Assembly (NCBI GenBank): GCA_018881555.1
Contig: JACAXG010000027.1
Coordinates: 8,215,412 to 8,279,411 of the forward strand
DNA from: Amblyornis subalaris
Lineage: Eukaryota; Chordata; Aves; Passeriformes; Ptilonorhynchidae
Direction of reading: 5' to 3'
DNA length: 64,000 bases
The notes under the pieces were generated by a model. That model saw nothing but the letters and a program-made list of their open reading frames with translations, was not told the origin of the DNA and did not search any database. This document shows, one piece after another, positions 1 to 10,900 of the stretch. The first letter of the stretch is position 1, and every line of letters starts with the position of its first letter. A program made the translations under genes and the position numbers.

Positions 1-1113
1 CTCTGCAATGCCCTCTGGGGAGAGCTGAGCTGCAGGGGGATGCAGAGGTGCCTTCCCCCTCTCCAGCCCAGCCTCATGCCTTAGACCCCACAGGCCCTCC
101 TGGGTCTNTCCTTGGGGAAGGACTGACCCCAAAACCAGCTGAAGGCCATGAGCAGCATCCCAGGGAGAGCTGCCTTTCACCTTCCTGTGGCTCNGTTTTC
201 CTTGGGAATCTGTGCCCTTGCTTTAAATCTGAAAGGCATTGCGAGGGCTGGACCAGGATTGGCTGAGAAACCCCAAAATGGTCGGGAGATTGTGTTTCCA
301 TTTAATTAGCCACAGAGTTCTGCTTTACCTCCAAAGACAAAACATGGCTCTGTCACTTACATGCCTTTGAACTAAGAGCACCTCCTACCACCCATTTCAT
401 TGCTCCTCGTCTGCCCAGACCAGGGTGATTTTTTGGGCAGAGGGCTCATCTAACGTTACCAGTGCCACATGCTGTNCATGGCCTAGAGTGGTTTTCCATC
501 CTGAACTCAAAGAAACTCGCTAGGAGGTAGTACAGGCAGAACCAGCACCACCTGCAATCACCTATATCCGTGTTATATTCCTCAACCCCCTCTCCTATCC
601 AGCTGCCAGACACCCGAGTTTGTGTTTGCAGCTGGTGGAAACCTGGACATGGAGACTACTGCCCAGGAGCAATGGCATGCTGAGAGTTAGGCCAGCAAAG
701 GCTGAGGTGGTCAAAACCCTCCCAGCATCCCCAGGTGGAGGGCAGGAGGAANACAGAAGTTCTGCTGCTTATCTCCATTGAGTATGAGTGCTACACTGTG
801 GTCAGTTTTCACAGAACAAGCAAAGCCTGTGCCAACCAAGCCAGGCAATGGCAATGAGAGCACTCAGCTGGGACAGAGGGAAATGGTCTGGAGGCCCTTT
901 TGAAGGAGGGAGCAGAGCGTGAAGAGGAGCTCCGTTCTGCAGCTGAAAGCATTGCCAAGCTGAGTCTGGTTATTGNTCCTGGCACAGGGCTGGAGGAGAT
1001 CCCAGGAAAAGCAGCACTGCTGAGCAAAGCACATGGACACGGGCACAGCTTNTCAGTCCCCACACACCCCGGCCAGCCCAGTGGCGTGTGACACCAACGC
1101 TCCCATCACTCAC
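1..1113. other. Intergenic, nothing recognised
   Basis: Moderately GC-rich unique DNA with several single Ns. No recognisable repeat, RNA gene or coding exon was seen. The open frames here are short, unrelated to known families and typical of chance. It lies more than 28 kb upstream of the only confident gene in the window. Confidence 0.5.
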
Positions 1114-1291
1114 CTGGTGGAAGTGCTGCCTCTGCACCGCCACGTAATTTAACACTGGCACAGCCCATCCACTCCCTATTACGACCTTGAAGAGCATCCT
1201 CAGCCGGCGCCCTCCTTCCTTGCGGACACTGGCGGGTGCTGGAGCGGGTCCCACTCCCTGCAGGCAGGTTTTCCACTGCGAATCAGCAATC
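1114..1291 (-). CDS. Candidate internal coding exon, unrecognised protein
   Basis: On the minus strand a 178-base block is bounded by a good acceptor (a pyrimidine-rich stretch ending cgcccag at 1,292-1,298) and a good donor (CAG then gtgagtgatg, with GT at 1,113-1,112). The frame is open throughout, entering with the last base of a codon and leaving on a codon boundary. The block keeps about seven CpGs in a CpG-poor neighbourhood, which suggests constraint. The C-terminal part reads RRLRMLFKVVIGSGWAVP and then a short hydrophobic-to-polar tail. The pattern RL, eight residues, GSG, aromatic, A, x, P loosely resembles the single membrane helix of cytochrome c oxidase subunit 7C, but the rest does not match and no flanking exons were identified. 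The open frame extends from 1,521 to 970, so the splice sites are not needed to keep it open. This may be a chance ORF; the call is weak. Confidence 0.22.
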
Positions 1292-3779
1292 CTGGGCGTT
1301 AGAAGGATCAAGTTCCAGGAAGCAAAGCAAGGGGGATATACAGCCCGCGGGGCCCGGAGGAGTCCAGGTTTGGAAGGAAGGGTGGGGAAACAGCAAGGTC
1401 CCTGTTCTGGGTGTCGCAATGCCTGGGTCCTCCTTCTTGTGGTTTGCTTTCTGTTTTTAGGACGTGGTGCACCCATTGAAGTGTGACTGTGAGCTGTGCT
1501 CTGGCCATGCAGGCTGGTCATAGACTCAGCTCAGCTGACACACAGTGCCTGAAAGTCAGATTTCTACTCCCAAGCCCTGTGGTGCCTTGTAAAGTGTGCA
1601 GCCAGAAGGGAGCCCCAGGCAACAAAAGGTACATCAGCCACCCTAGCACACCTCTGCATTTGGATGAGGTGATTCACACTGCTTTCCTCCTGGGATGATA
1701 AAATAAGCCCAGAGTGACTCATCCCAGCTGTGGCCTCAGCTTTCAGCTGTGGCATGAAGGGACACNGTCCCTGTGGGCCAAATCCTGCTTTCCTCCCTCC
1801 TGCACCAATCCAAGCTGCCTCCTGCAAGAGCAGCTCCACCACAACACCTTGCAGCAGAAATGAGGCAGGAGAAATCCCCTCCACCCTGCTTGGGGNAGAG
1901 CAGTGCATCAACTGCTACATCTCTTGGACCACGCTGTCATGGGCAGCTCAAAGTCATGGTTTTTGGGACAATGCATCTCCAAGAGGTGGACGTCCCACCT
2001 GCACTGAGGCAATGGAAATATCCAAGACATGGCTTTTGCTGCCTGCTGCAGACAGGATGAATCTGGCAGCATCTGGCCCGGAGATGCTGCTCTCCATTGG
2101 CCATGCAGGAAAAACTGCAATGCAATTTAATGAAATACTAAAACCTGAGCAGACCTTAGAGGAAGGAAAAACAGAGACACCCTAAAAGCCCCATGGAGCA
2201 GCCTAGTTTCTCCTCCTTGATACCCCGGGGAGGCTGTCTCAGCCCCATTCCAATCTCAGCCAGGGTCTGAGAACCCCAGACATGTCAGGGCTTCCCTCCC
2301 ATCCCAAAGCATGCCCTTGCTGCTCCTCTGGAGCCCCATGGGACACCCCTGCAATTCCCCGGCACAGCCCAGGTGAAGAACAGATTGCAATGACAACCCT
2401 TCCCTCCAGGGCAGCAGCAAAGGCTGCACAGCACCCAGAGCCCCCCCGAGTGCAGCACAGCCCATGTGCTCCCTGGGGCTCATCCCAAGNCAGGTCCACA
2501 CGTCCCCTCTGCCTTACAGTCCCCCCTGTGCCACCGAAGCAGGGACCAGAGGTCACCTTGCAGTCCACCCTGCATCACGGGTGGNTCCTCTGTGGAAGTA
2601 CATCTTGTGCTGCGTTTCCATGGAAACCAGGATCGCACACATGCCAGCNTGGCCGGGCGGCTCCCAACCCTGCGAGATGCCTCCGTCAATCTCTGTGCGC
2701 GCCTTTACCTCCCACCCTGGCTCTGGCATCACTTCTTGTGGTATTTTCTGCCCAGTGGCAGCAGTGAGGAGCAGCGAGGCAGGGAGAAACCTCTCTGCTT
2801 GGTACTGCAGAGGATCCTGGGGACACACAGCACATGCCTGCAAGCATGCCTTGCTCTCTGCAGGATGTGGTTGCAGGTGGCACGTGAAAATGTCCAGCTC
2901 CTGGCCTGGGGTGATGCAAGAGATGCATTCCCAGCAGAGGAATGAGATCCACCCACAAGGCTTTTCCTTATTGTAGCTTGCTGCCTCTGGGACTCAAATT
3001 TCTGGCGGATAATCACAGCCCTGCTATCCTCGCCCAACCCTTCTCTTTCCTGTTGACACCTTAAGCGCAGCTCCCTGCTGCTTCTCCCAGGCTGCTGTTT
3101 AGGGGCATCATTCTGGAGTCTTGAGTACGTAAGGAAGGTTGAGCGCCCCAAGCAGTTCTGGGGAGNTCCTGTCCTGGCTTTCCTCCATCCTGCACTGCAG
3201 GAGGGATGGGATTCCTCCATGGAGCCAGGCTGCTGGAGGAGCAAGGGTGTGTTCCCATGGTGCCAGGCTGGTGGTGGTGTGCAGAGCTCTTATCACTGTC
3301 CGTCTTCTCCCGGATCTAGAAGTCCTGTAGTTCCCCAAAGCTATTAAACCCTTTATGAAACAGAAATTCTGACAATGATGCAGTTTACCAAACTATCACT
3401 CTCCCCCATGTTTCAAGACACATCACTCTGGCCACTCTCCTTCACATCTTCTACACTGTTCACAAATACCTCTGCAAATGCATCATCTGCCCCTTTCCCC
3501 GGGCTATGACACCTGCCAGACAAAAACAAATGGGAATTCTTGCCCTTTCCCCTNGCTAGCAGTGATGCAAATGCCTCTTACAGCTGGCAGGAGATGCTTA
3601 TCCAGTTCCCACCAAGGGAGCAACAAGACAAGCGCTCTACTGGTAAATACAGCCCAATAAAAAGGAGGAAAGATAGCCACAGCCAACACCCACCCAGAGC
3701 TGCAGTGATCCTTGGCTGTGATCTATGGCAGTTTTAGCATCCATATCAGTGTTGATAAGGACTTTTAAACCTTCTTGCA
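1292..3779. other. Intergenic, mostly featureless
   Basis: Unique GC-rich DNA without a recognisable gene or repeat. The sub-block from about 2,560 to 2,720 stands out by retained CpGs around a perfect RFX-like palindrome (annotated separately). The other open frames on both strands overlap each other in conflicting frames and show no family resemblance. Confidence 0.45.
2614..2627. promoter_or_regulatory. RFX-type X-box palindrome
   Basis: The 14 bases GTTTCCATGGAAAC form a perfect inverted repeat matching the RFX-family X-box (GTNRCC, spacer, RGYAAC) apart from T for R at one position of each arm. It sits in a block that keeps CpGs (cggg, gcgag, gcgcgc) between about 2,630 and 2,710. The match is seen directly. 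Function as an enhancer or ciliary/neuronal RFX site is inferred. Confidence 0.35.
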
Positions 3780-3946
3780 AATCACAGAACCACAGAATGG
3801 TTGGGGTTGGAAGGGACTTNAAAGCTCATCTGATTCCAATCCCNCTGCCATGGGCAGGGACACCTTCCCCTAGACTAGGTTGCCCAAAGCCCCATCCAAC
3901 CTGGCCTCGAACACTTCCAGGGATGGGACATCCACAACTTCTCTGG
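3780..3946 (-). repeat. CR1 LINE fragment, 3' end
   Basis: Read on the plus strand it starts with cacagaaccacagaatgg and ttggaagggactt, then runs through the typical antisense CR1 text (tgccatgggcagggacacc, catccaacctggcctcgaac, cttccagggatggg), so the element lies on the minus strand. On the minus strand the end of the CR1 ORF2 is still readable (REVVDVPSLEVFEARLDGAL). It is 5'-truncated, as is usual for CR1, and only about 170 bases long. Two Ns fall inside it. Confidence 0.93.
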
Positions 3947-4555
3947 TGAGTATTCTGTGGATATCCCCTGGGTAAGAGCTATCCCTAGAGAAAACNTCTG
4001 AATTCAAGAAAGGGTACGAAAAAGGAGGCCAGAACACTTTCAAAAAGCAGATATTGTTTCCAGCTACATCCAGCTGTGGAGCNGGTTTCATCTTAAACTG
4101 AAATCACAAGGTGATGTTGGGGGTTGCAGAAGAGTATCACTCTTAGGAGTTGTTGAACACATTTACACCTGAGATAAGGCAGGTCATTTTTATTTGGTTT
4201 GTCAGTTTCTTGACTGGTGAAGCAATTTGGAGACACCTCTACCCTTGACACACAACATTTTATACCCCTGGGTGTTGCCCCATCANGTCCTGATTGATGG
4301 GCAGCACCACCTGGACCCTGCTGAGGTCAGCAGNACTCACCCTTTTGGGCATGGCTGCTCCACAAACCCCAGCACCCCGCTGGTTAAGCAGGTGCTTATC
4401 CCTCGGCATGTGGCTAATACTATCAGCTGGAATAAAACCTGGACAAGTCTCCTCCTTAAGTATGCAGCCAAGTGCTGGTTTCCTCCAACAGGATCTTGAA
4501 AACACTCTGTTTACAAAGACAAAAGTTGACTTTAAATTTTTTAAGGCGCCTTGAA
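3947..4555. other. Intergenic, nothing recognised
   Basis: Unique sequence downstream of the CR1 fragment. No gene, repeat or RNA was recognised. Confidence 0.4.
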
Positions 4556-4835
4556 CTTTACAAGCTCCCAAAATCCAGCCCTTCCGCGTTGTTTCGCTGC
4601 TGTCTTTGCTTTCTGGTTGCATATGATGCAGTAAGGCTGCCACGTCCTTGCCCCCACAAACACTGAACCTTATATTTATCTCCTGAAAATTGCTATGCAA
4701 TGCAAATAACTCCATTTCCAAGAGCGCCGGATGGATGGAGCACATTTTCAATGCGCGGGGCAGAGGATTAGGAACAGCCTTCAACGTTCGCAACAGCTCT
4801 GCGCCAAGAGGGAATAAAAGTTTCGTACCAAATTA
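4556..4835. promoter_or_regulatory. Candidate distal enhancer with octamer motif
   Basis: The block keeps about a dozen CpGs (ttccgcg, ttcgctg, agcgccgg, tgcgcgggg, aacgttcgc) although the flanks are CpG-poor, and it contains a perfect POU octamer ATGCAAAT at 4,700-4,707, preceded by an overlapping ATGCAA. No long open frame with splice sites fits it. CpG retention outside a promoter is often seen in conserved elements. The enhancer reading is an inference from composition and would need alignment to other birds and mammals. Confidence 0.28.
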
Positions 4836-7835
4836 GAAACACGGCTCCCATTCCTGCCTGCAGATTTGTGGTCTGTGAATACAGCTAAAATGAATTAAAA
4901 AAAAAAAAAGCAACTTGGCAAGCACTCACTCCCTTTGAATGAATTTGCTTTGACCAACCNCACGAGGTTTCCACAGTTGTAGCTTCGCCAAAATAATGTT
5001 CTGTGCATGGTCAGGGAGGCCAAGTCCCAGGGGGCAGCAGGGGAGCCTCCATGCTGCAGCCCCTGGAGAAAAAGTGGATACTGTGATATGCTGGCGTGTA
5101 CAAACTGCCTGGGACACTCAGCTGGCCATGGCACTGGGGACCACGCTGCACACCAATGTTTTCCGGCGTTCCCTGCCTCTCCCTCACAAGTCCATCCATA
5201 TCTGTCAGCTCTTCTGGTTTATACAGGGATGGCAGTCTCCATTTCTGAAGCAGTGGGATGCTAATCTATAATCAATGCTCTGGAAACCCAATGCTCTGGG
5301 ATCTTATCTTAATGCACTGATTGCAATATACTGCTGAGTGATTCCTCTATTTGAACAGCACTAGTCAAAACACTTCATGTCTTGAATTTCATCGGGTGGA
5401 TATCATTAATGAACTTACTTCTGCATTTTACATAGTTCAAAAATTGCCAGGTGAAGGGAATCAAAATGTCTTCCCTGCAACATGCAGAGAGAGAAAAGGG
5501 ATGAGCTCTGCCAAATAAATAATTAATTACACAGCCTTCTCCCAGCCTAGGTGTTTGTACTAACATCTGAAGAAGCCATCTCCACATGTGACTTCTCCAA
5601 TTGCAGGGTGAGAGCAGTTGGTGATGTCCTGCCAGAGTGAGCAACGGCTTGGGGCTGGCACTCTCCAGGTAAGTTGTCCCCTGTTGCTGGGGACACCATC
5701 ACTGTCACTAGTCTCAAAGGGAGCAGCAAGTCTCCTTAACCTTAAGGAAAAATCCCTCCTTCCACAAGACACCCTGAAAGCCAGAAACCCCAATCCCATG
5801 CCAAGTTAAAGAGACAGGAAAGAGAAACAAATAAGAATTATATATCTCTGGAGGGCAAATATATACATTATTGACACCAGCAAGATGCCAAAGTCTACTG
5901 ATGGGCTACATGTGTTGTTGAAAGAGTAATTATCCCATTGAGTTTCCAGCTCTTGATGACGCAGAGGATAAACAGAAGTTTCCTGTTTGGAGCTTCATAA
6001 ACACCCTGAGCAGATAAACACTCATAAGCGAGGGGTTTGGGATGGGGAGGGGATGGGCAGCAATCCTCTTTTATGAGAAATGAGATTGGAAAATGGTAAT
6101 CTCCTAAATGGGCATGCCTGGTGGGCTGATAAACAGAGCTCCTGGTTATTACGGTGATGAGCTCCATAGAAAAAGTGTAATCCCAGCCCAACTGTTCAGG
6201 AGATCACTGCCCAGCCTCTTCCCCCCTCTCCCAAATCATCACATTAGGCTGATAGGAGAAAATAAATGAGATTTCTTTGTGCCAGGTTGTATAACGCCAT
6301 TGAACAGAAGCATCCAGCTTTGCACTTTTATCTGGGGACATCAGTGACTTCCTGCTCTGGATCAGGGAGAAGAGCTTCAATCTCCCTGCNTGCAATTCAT
6401 GTCCTCTGGTCCCTCCTTTCACTGAGAGACTCTGCTGGGTCTGGCTCCATCTCCTCCACCAAGCAGCAGTGACCACAGTTCTTTCTTTTTCTGGGGTCCG
6501 TTTCCAGCCAGGAGCTGAGGCCAGGACAGCTGCACGCTCAGGGCTGGGGCACTGGTTCCTTCCTGCTTCCCACCAGCAGCATTGCCACCAGACCTGCCTC
6601 ACCTAGAGGACCAACAGCCCTGCTCACTGCTGTGTGCAGAGGGAGAGGTGCTAGGGGAAGCCCAAAACACAGCTCAAGGATGGAAATCCACAGGTTATAG
6701 GGTGTTTTTTTCCACAATTCCTTTAGTAGGACTGCAGAGGAACGCTTTGCATACTGGTGCATACAGAAACCCTCTCCTGACTGCCAAAACTGCAGGCTGG
6801 GGCCAAATTAAAGACAAACGAGAAAATGCCATTTGATGTATTTTTGTTTAGGTTTAAAATATTGGGGGGGGGAGGAAAAAAGCCACGTAAAAGCTGTCGG
6901 CAGCATGACAGCGACAGGATAATGACTACCCAGAAAGCCGTAGGAACATCACAGACCCACAGCACCAGCCACATCAAAGAAATCCAAGCAGTCCCAAGTT
7001 ACATCAGCCAAGCAGCAAATCAAAGCAAAGGGACAAGCTCCCGGTTCTGGGAAAACACTTGCAGTTTTTCCTCCAACCCTTTGCAAACAAAGAGCTTTCC
7101 ACAATTTGTNGGGAAGCTCATAGGGTTCGTGTTAATGCGAGTGGAGTCAGAGGGATGGCAAGCGAAGGGCAAACGCAGGCACTTCAGGGAAGTTAGTTTT
7201 TAGGAAATAGTTTTAAACACAGAGAATAACAAACAGACCTCAAGCATTTGTGGCATTTTTTTTTGATGTATTTTGCATGAAATGGAAAACTACAACAACA
7301 AACAGTATATACAGTAACAACAAACAGTGCGAGGATACAACAAAAAGAGGATTATAATTTCAAATCGGTGTGCCCTGCATATGCAGCGCTTCCAGTGCTG
7401 GGGAGCAGAGCTGCCCTTATTTCTGCTGTCTGAAAGGCTGGGGATAAAAGATGTCAAACTACAGATAAAACTGAGTGTGCAGGGATAATGATAAGGTAAA
7501 AAGATGAAAAGGAGGTTTCATACAGCTAAACCCATGATTCACATTCACGCATTAGGCTCTAAAAATAATTCCAAAAATCGTGTTTGAAAAAAAAAATTGG
7601 GTTTTTTTTCCCCTTTACCCCACCTGAACAACTCTCCACTTTGGAGTTGGCTGTGGGATGGACGTGGGTATTTAGGTTCATGATTTACATCCAAGCAGCA
7701 GGAAGATGGGATGGTTTTGAGGTTCCCTGTGCCAGAACTGGGTCCAGCTGGGCTCAGCCTCCTGGCTGGGAGAGCATGATGCAGGGCCATCCTCTGCTTG
7801 GGGGGTAATCAAAGACTCAGGAAGGTGGAGGGAGT
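4836..7835. other. Intergenic, nothing recognised
   Basis: Unique DNA with a 13-base A run near 4,897 and a G run near 6,863. A 12-base unit (acaacaaacagt) occurs twice a little downstream, at about 7,294 and 7,317. No gene or classified repeat was recognised. Confidence 0.4.
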
Positions 7836-7990
7836 GGGCAGGACTCACTCTGGACTTCAGAAAAGCTTTTGATGCCTCAGCAGATGAAAGCTTTGCTACA
7901 GGGGTAGTAAAATAGGATTGGAAAAGAGCAATTCTTGGAAAGATAAAAAAGCTGAAAACAGGAGGGAGGATATCAAAGGCTGTGGGGATC
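7836..7990 (+). repeat. Possible degraded LINE reverse-transcriptase fragment
   Basis: The plus-strand frame from about 7,841 reads LTLDFRKAFDAS, which resembles the conserved LINE reverse-transcriptase segment around the FSKAFD motif, where the first aspartate of the polymerase core lies. Downstream residues (WKRAILE and a lysine-rich stretch) do not align convincingly. If real it would be an internal CR1-like ORF2 relic, unlike the other copies here, which are all 3' ends. A chance match over about ten residues is quite possible. Confidence 0.2.
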
Positions 7991-10900
7991 GCACAGGCTT
8001 CTGTGTGCCAGCGGAACATCTCTGCCACGGGTCCTGTGGGCTACGGGACTGTGCTGGCCCCTTTGGAAACCAGCAGGCACAGTGGCAAAGAAGTTGGCAG
8101 TATGGGTTTGTAACTATGGGAAAAATCTCAACAGGACTCCAAACCCTGAATCACAGCATCTGAGGGCTTCAGGGATCTTGTGCACAACACAAAAAGCCTC
8201 AGCATTCATTTTTCTCCCGTCTCCTGCTTTGCCTGGGAATATCCATCCCTGCTCCCTCCACCTCCAGTGGAGTATGCCAAGGGGGAGCGGGAGATGTCCC
8301 TTGCTGGGAGTCAGGAACAGGGAGTGACCCCCACAGAGCCCTGTCCCCCAAAGGAGTGCAAGGCATTCTTACTAAGAAAGATCAGAAGTTTCAACCCACC
8401 AGTTTGATGTAACTCATTGTTTGGTTAGTTGGAGTAGGGGAAGGGGTGGGTTTAGAGAAAAAATAAATCATTCTCCATGCATTTAATTGGCTGAGAAGAG
8501 GAAAATTCCACATTTTCTGCCTTTGCAGACCTTTTCCACAAGTTTTGAGTCTACCACAAGCTCAGTGCAGCACCCAACACCAGCTGGGGCAGAGCCCATG
8601 CACACAGCCATCCCATGGCCACTGCCAGCGCTGGGAAGAGCAGCCACAGCTCCTAAAATAAACCTCCTCCATCCCGCCCCTCCCTGAGGCTGGGAGGAGG
8701 CCCTGAGGGCTCTGTTTTGCTCTCTCCCATTCCTGCTGTTCCTCACTTTGAGTCCATCTGAGGACACGGAGGCGATGCTCCTGGCTGCTCCGTAAGAGCT
8801 CTGTAAGAGCTGGCCAGGGCCGGGCCCGGAGTGCNGTGCCATGGGGCGAGCAGCCGCGGAGCTCAGCTGCTGCTCCTGTCCTGCTCCTTCANTGCTTTTA
8901 AAAAGCATCTAGCATGAGGAATGATATATTTCAAGGATGCTTCATGCAAAAACAATTAGCCCNTGAAAGCTTGCTCAGTACATGGGGTTGTGTTGGAGGC
9001 TTTTACACAGATGCTGAAACCTTTTCTCCTGTTTTTGNGGGGATGAACTGCTGTGAGGTCAGCTGGGGAGTCTGTGTGTCGGCTCCACCCTGCACACAGG
9101 GCTGTTGTATCAATGCTCTGTCAAATCAGACATGGGAATCTTTCCCTCTTCCACTGAGGCATAGCCTGTTCTGGGGAAAAAAGCCCTAATTTTAACATAT
9201 TCTAATTTGGGGGGATTTTGGATTAAGCCCTGGCTGTGCAGAGTGCTGTATAAAAATGAAAGGAATAAGGTGGTTTTGCTTCTTGCAACTGGGACACAAG
9301 ACAGGAGCAGGATGCAGACAAGGGCTGCAGGGGACCCAAGCTCCTAATTTAGGACAAGAAACAGAGGTTTTNNTCCAGCTGGGATCTGGCAGACAGCAAG
9401 CCAGGGCTCAAATCCCCTCATATCCCCTCTTGTCATGCAGGACCTCACAGTTTCAGGGGCTGAGCGAAGCCTAGAACAAGCAACAGTCCTTTCTTTGCAG
9501 GGTGTACCAAAAACAATACCCAGGGCTTCCTTCCCAAGGGAGCTGGGATGCTTCATTAATTGAGAATTTCAATGATCTTTGAAATCAGTAGCTGGAAGAT
9601 GTTCTAGAAATACAGAGCAGTTTTATTTTTAGAATGGATGCTCAATAAAATCTCTCCCCTTATTTTCTGAAAAGGGCTTTCTCCCAGTCTGGAAAGGCCA
9701 GCTGGGCTACCTTAGTGAAACTGCAGTGCAGTTGGAGGAGAGGGAGGGGGGAGTGAGAAAATACAGAAAAACAACCCAAGGTGAGATGAATAAAAGTGCA
9801 TGTTTTTCTTTTTATTAAGAAGAATGATAATAAAATGGCAGAAAATACCATAAGCCAGAAGGCCATGAGTAAACCTNGATTAGTGGAGCATTTTCTGCCA
9901 GGTGAGTGCCAGCAGGAGGAGTTGGATCTCCCCAAGCATCCCTGCACCATGCAGCACCTGCACTGGCATTGCTGAGGCAGGGACAGCCACACTGAGCTAC
10001 TGCCAAGCAGTTTGCCAGCCCTGCCAGAGCNTGGGCACTTGCTGGGAGCAGCCAAGTTAGGAGGGCTTTGCTGGGAACAGCCAAGTTAGGAAGGCAGGTC
10101 GTGAAATGAGAGAGGTAATGTGGTCAGATCAGGCATCTTATGGGGGTAAAATGGGCCTCCAAGAGCAGGTGGAGCAGGAAAGATGCAGCTCTGCCCTGGA
10201 TGGAGAGGTTATCCCAAGCCTCGCTCAGACCCAGCCTTTGCCATGTCCTTCACAAGGCCATGTGCTTCCCTGGAAGCTCTGCTACCTCCAAAAGCCTCTA
10301 GAAAGGAATACTTACCCCAATAATCCACTTCTGCTCCTTGTTACTATTGACTGATTGCATTCTCTTTCCAGGGTGTAATTCATCTCTGGTTTATTCAAAG
10401 ACAGCTGAAAGGAAGCAACACAAAGAAGAAACATAAATGGGCTGAACAAATGCAGCACAAATGAGATCTGTTTGGCCTTGAGAAAGGTACAATTCCTTTT
10501 GCAGATGGGACTGAATGACTGTTGGGACATATTTGAATGGGACTAAAACTATTTTCTATAAACCTGAGGTTAAGCAAAGCTTAGGTGCCAAACAATGAGC
10601 CAGACTGAGCTCTGCATAAAACCTCTACCAGCTGGACACAGCCAGATTTCATCCATCATTCACTCAGCACTTTTCAAGTAATTTGTGTTTATCTCTCCAT
10701 TTCCATAAGACACAAAAGCTTTTGAAGAACATTTTCTCCTAAACGCCCATTTCTATATAATCAGAGCCTAAAAACAGGGAGCTGTTAAAGTGAGACACTT
10801 TGGTCAGGGCATCCAAGCAGGCTTTTCCCAGATGTTGCCACAACATAGCTTGTCATCTGAGGATTAGTTTCAGAAGGCAGTGGTGGATTTTAAGTGCCCA

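Noticed and set aside
4299..4325. Possible REST left half (ggcagcaccacc)
   Set aside because: No right half at any accepted spacing.
5020..5045. Possible CTCF core (agggggcagcagg)
   Set aside because: Only the right part of the CTCF motif matches; the upstream CCA spacing is wrong.
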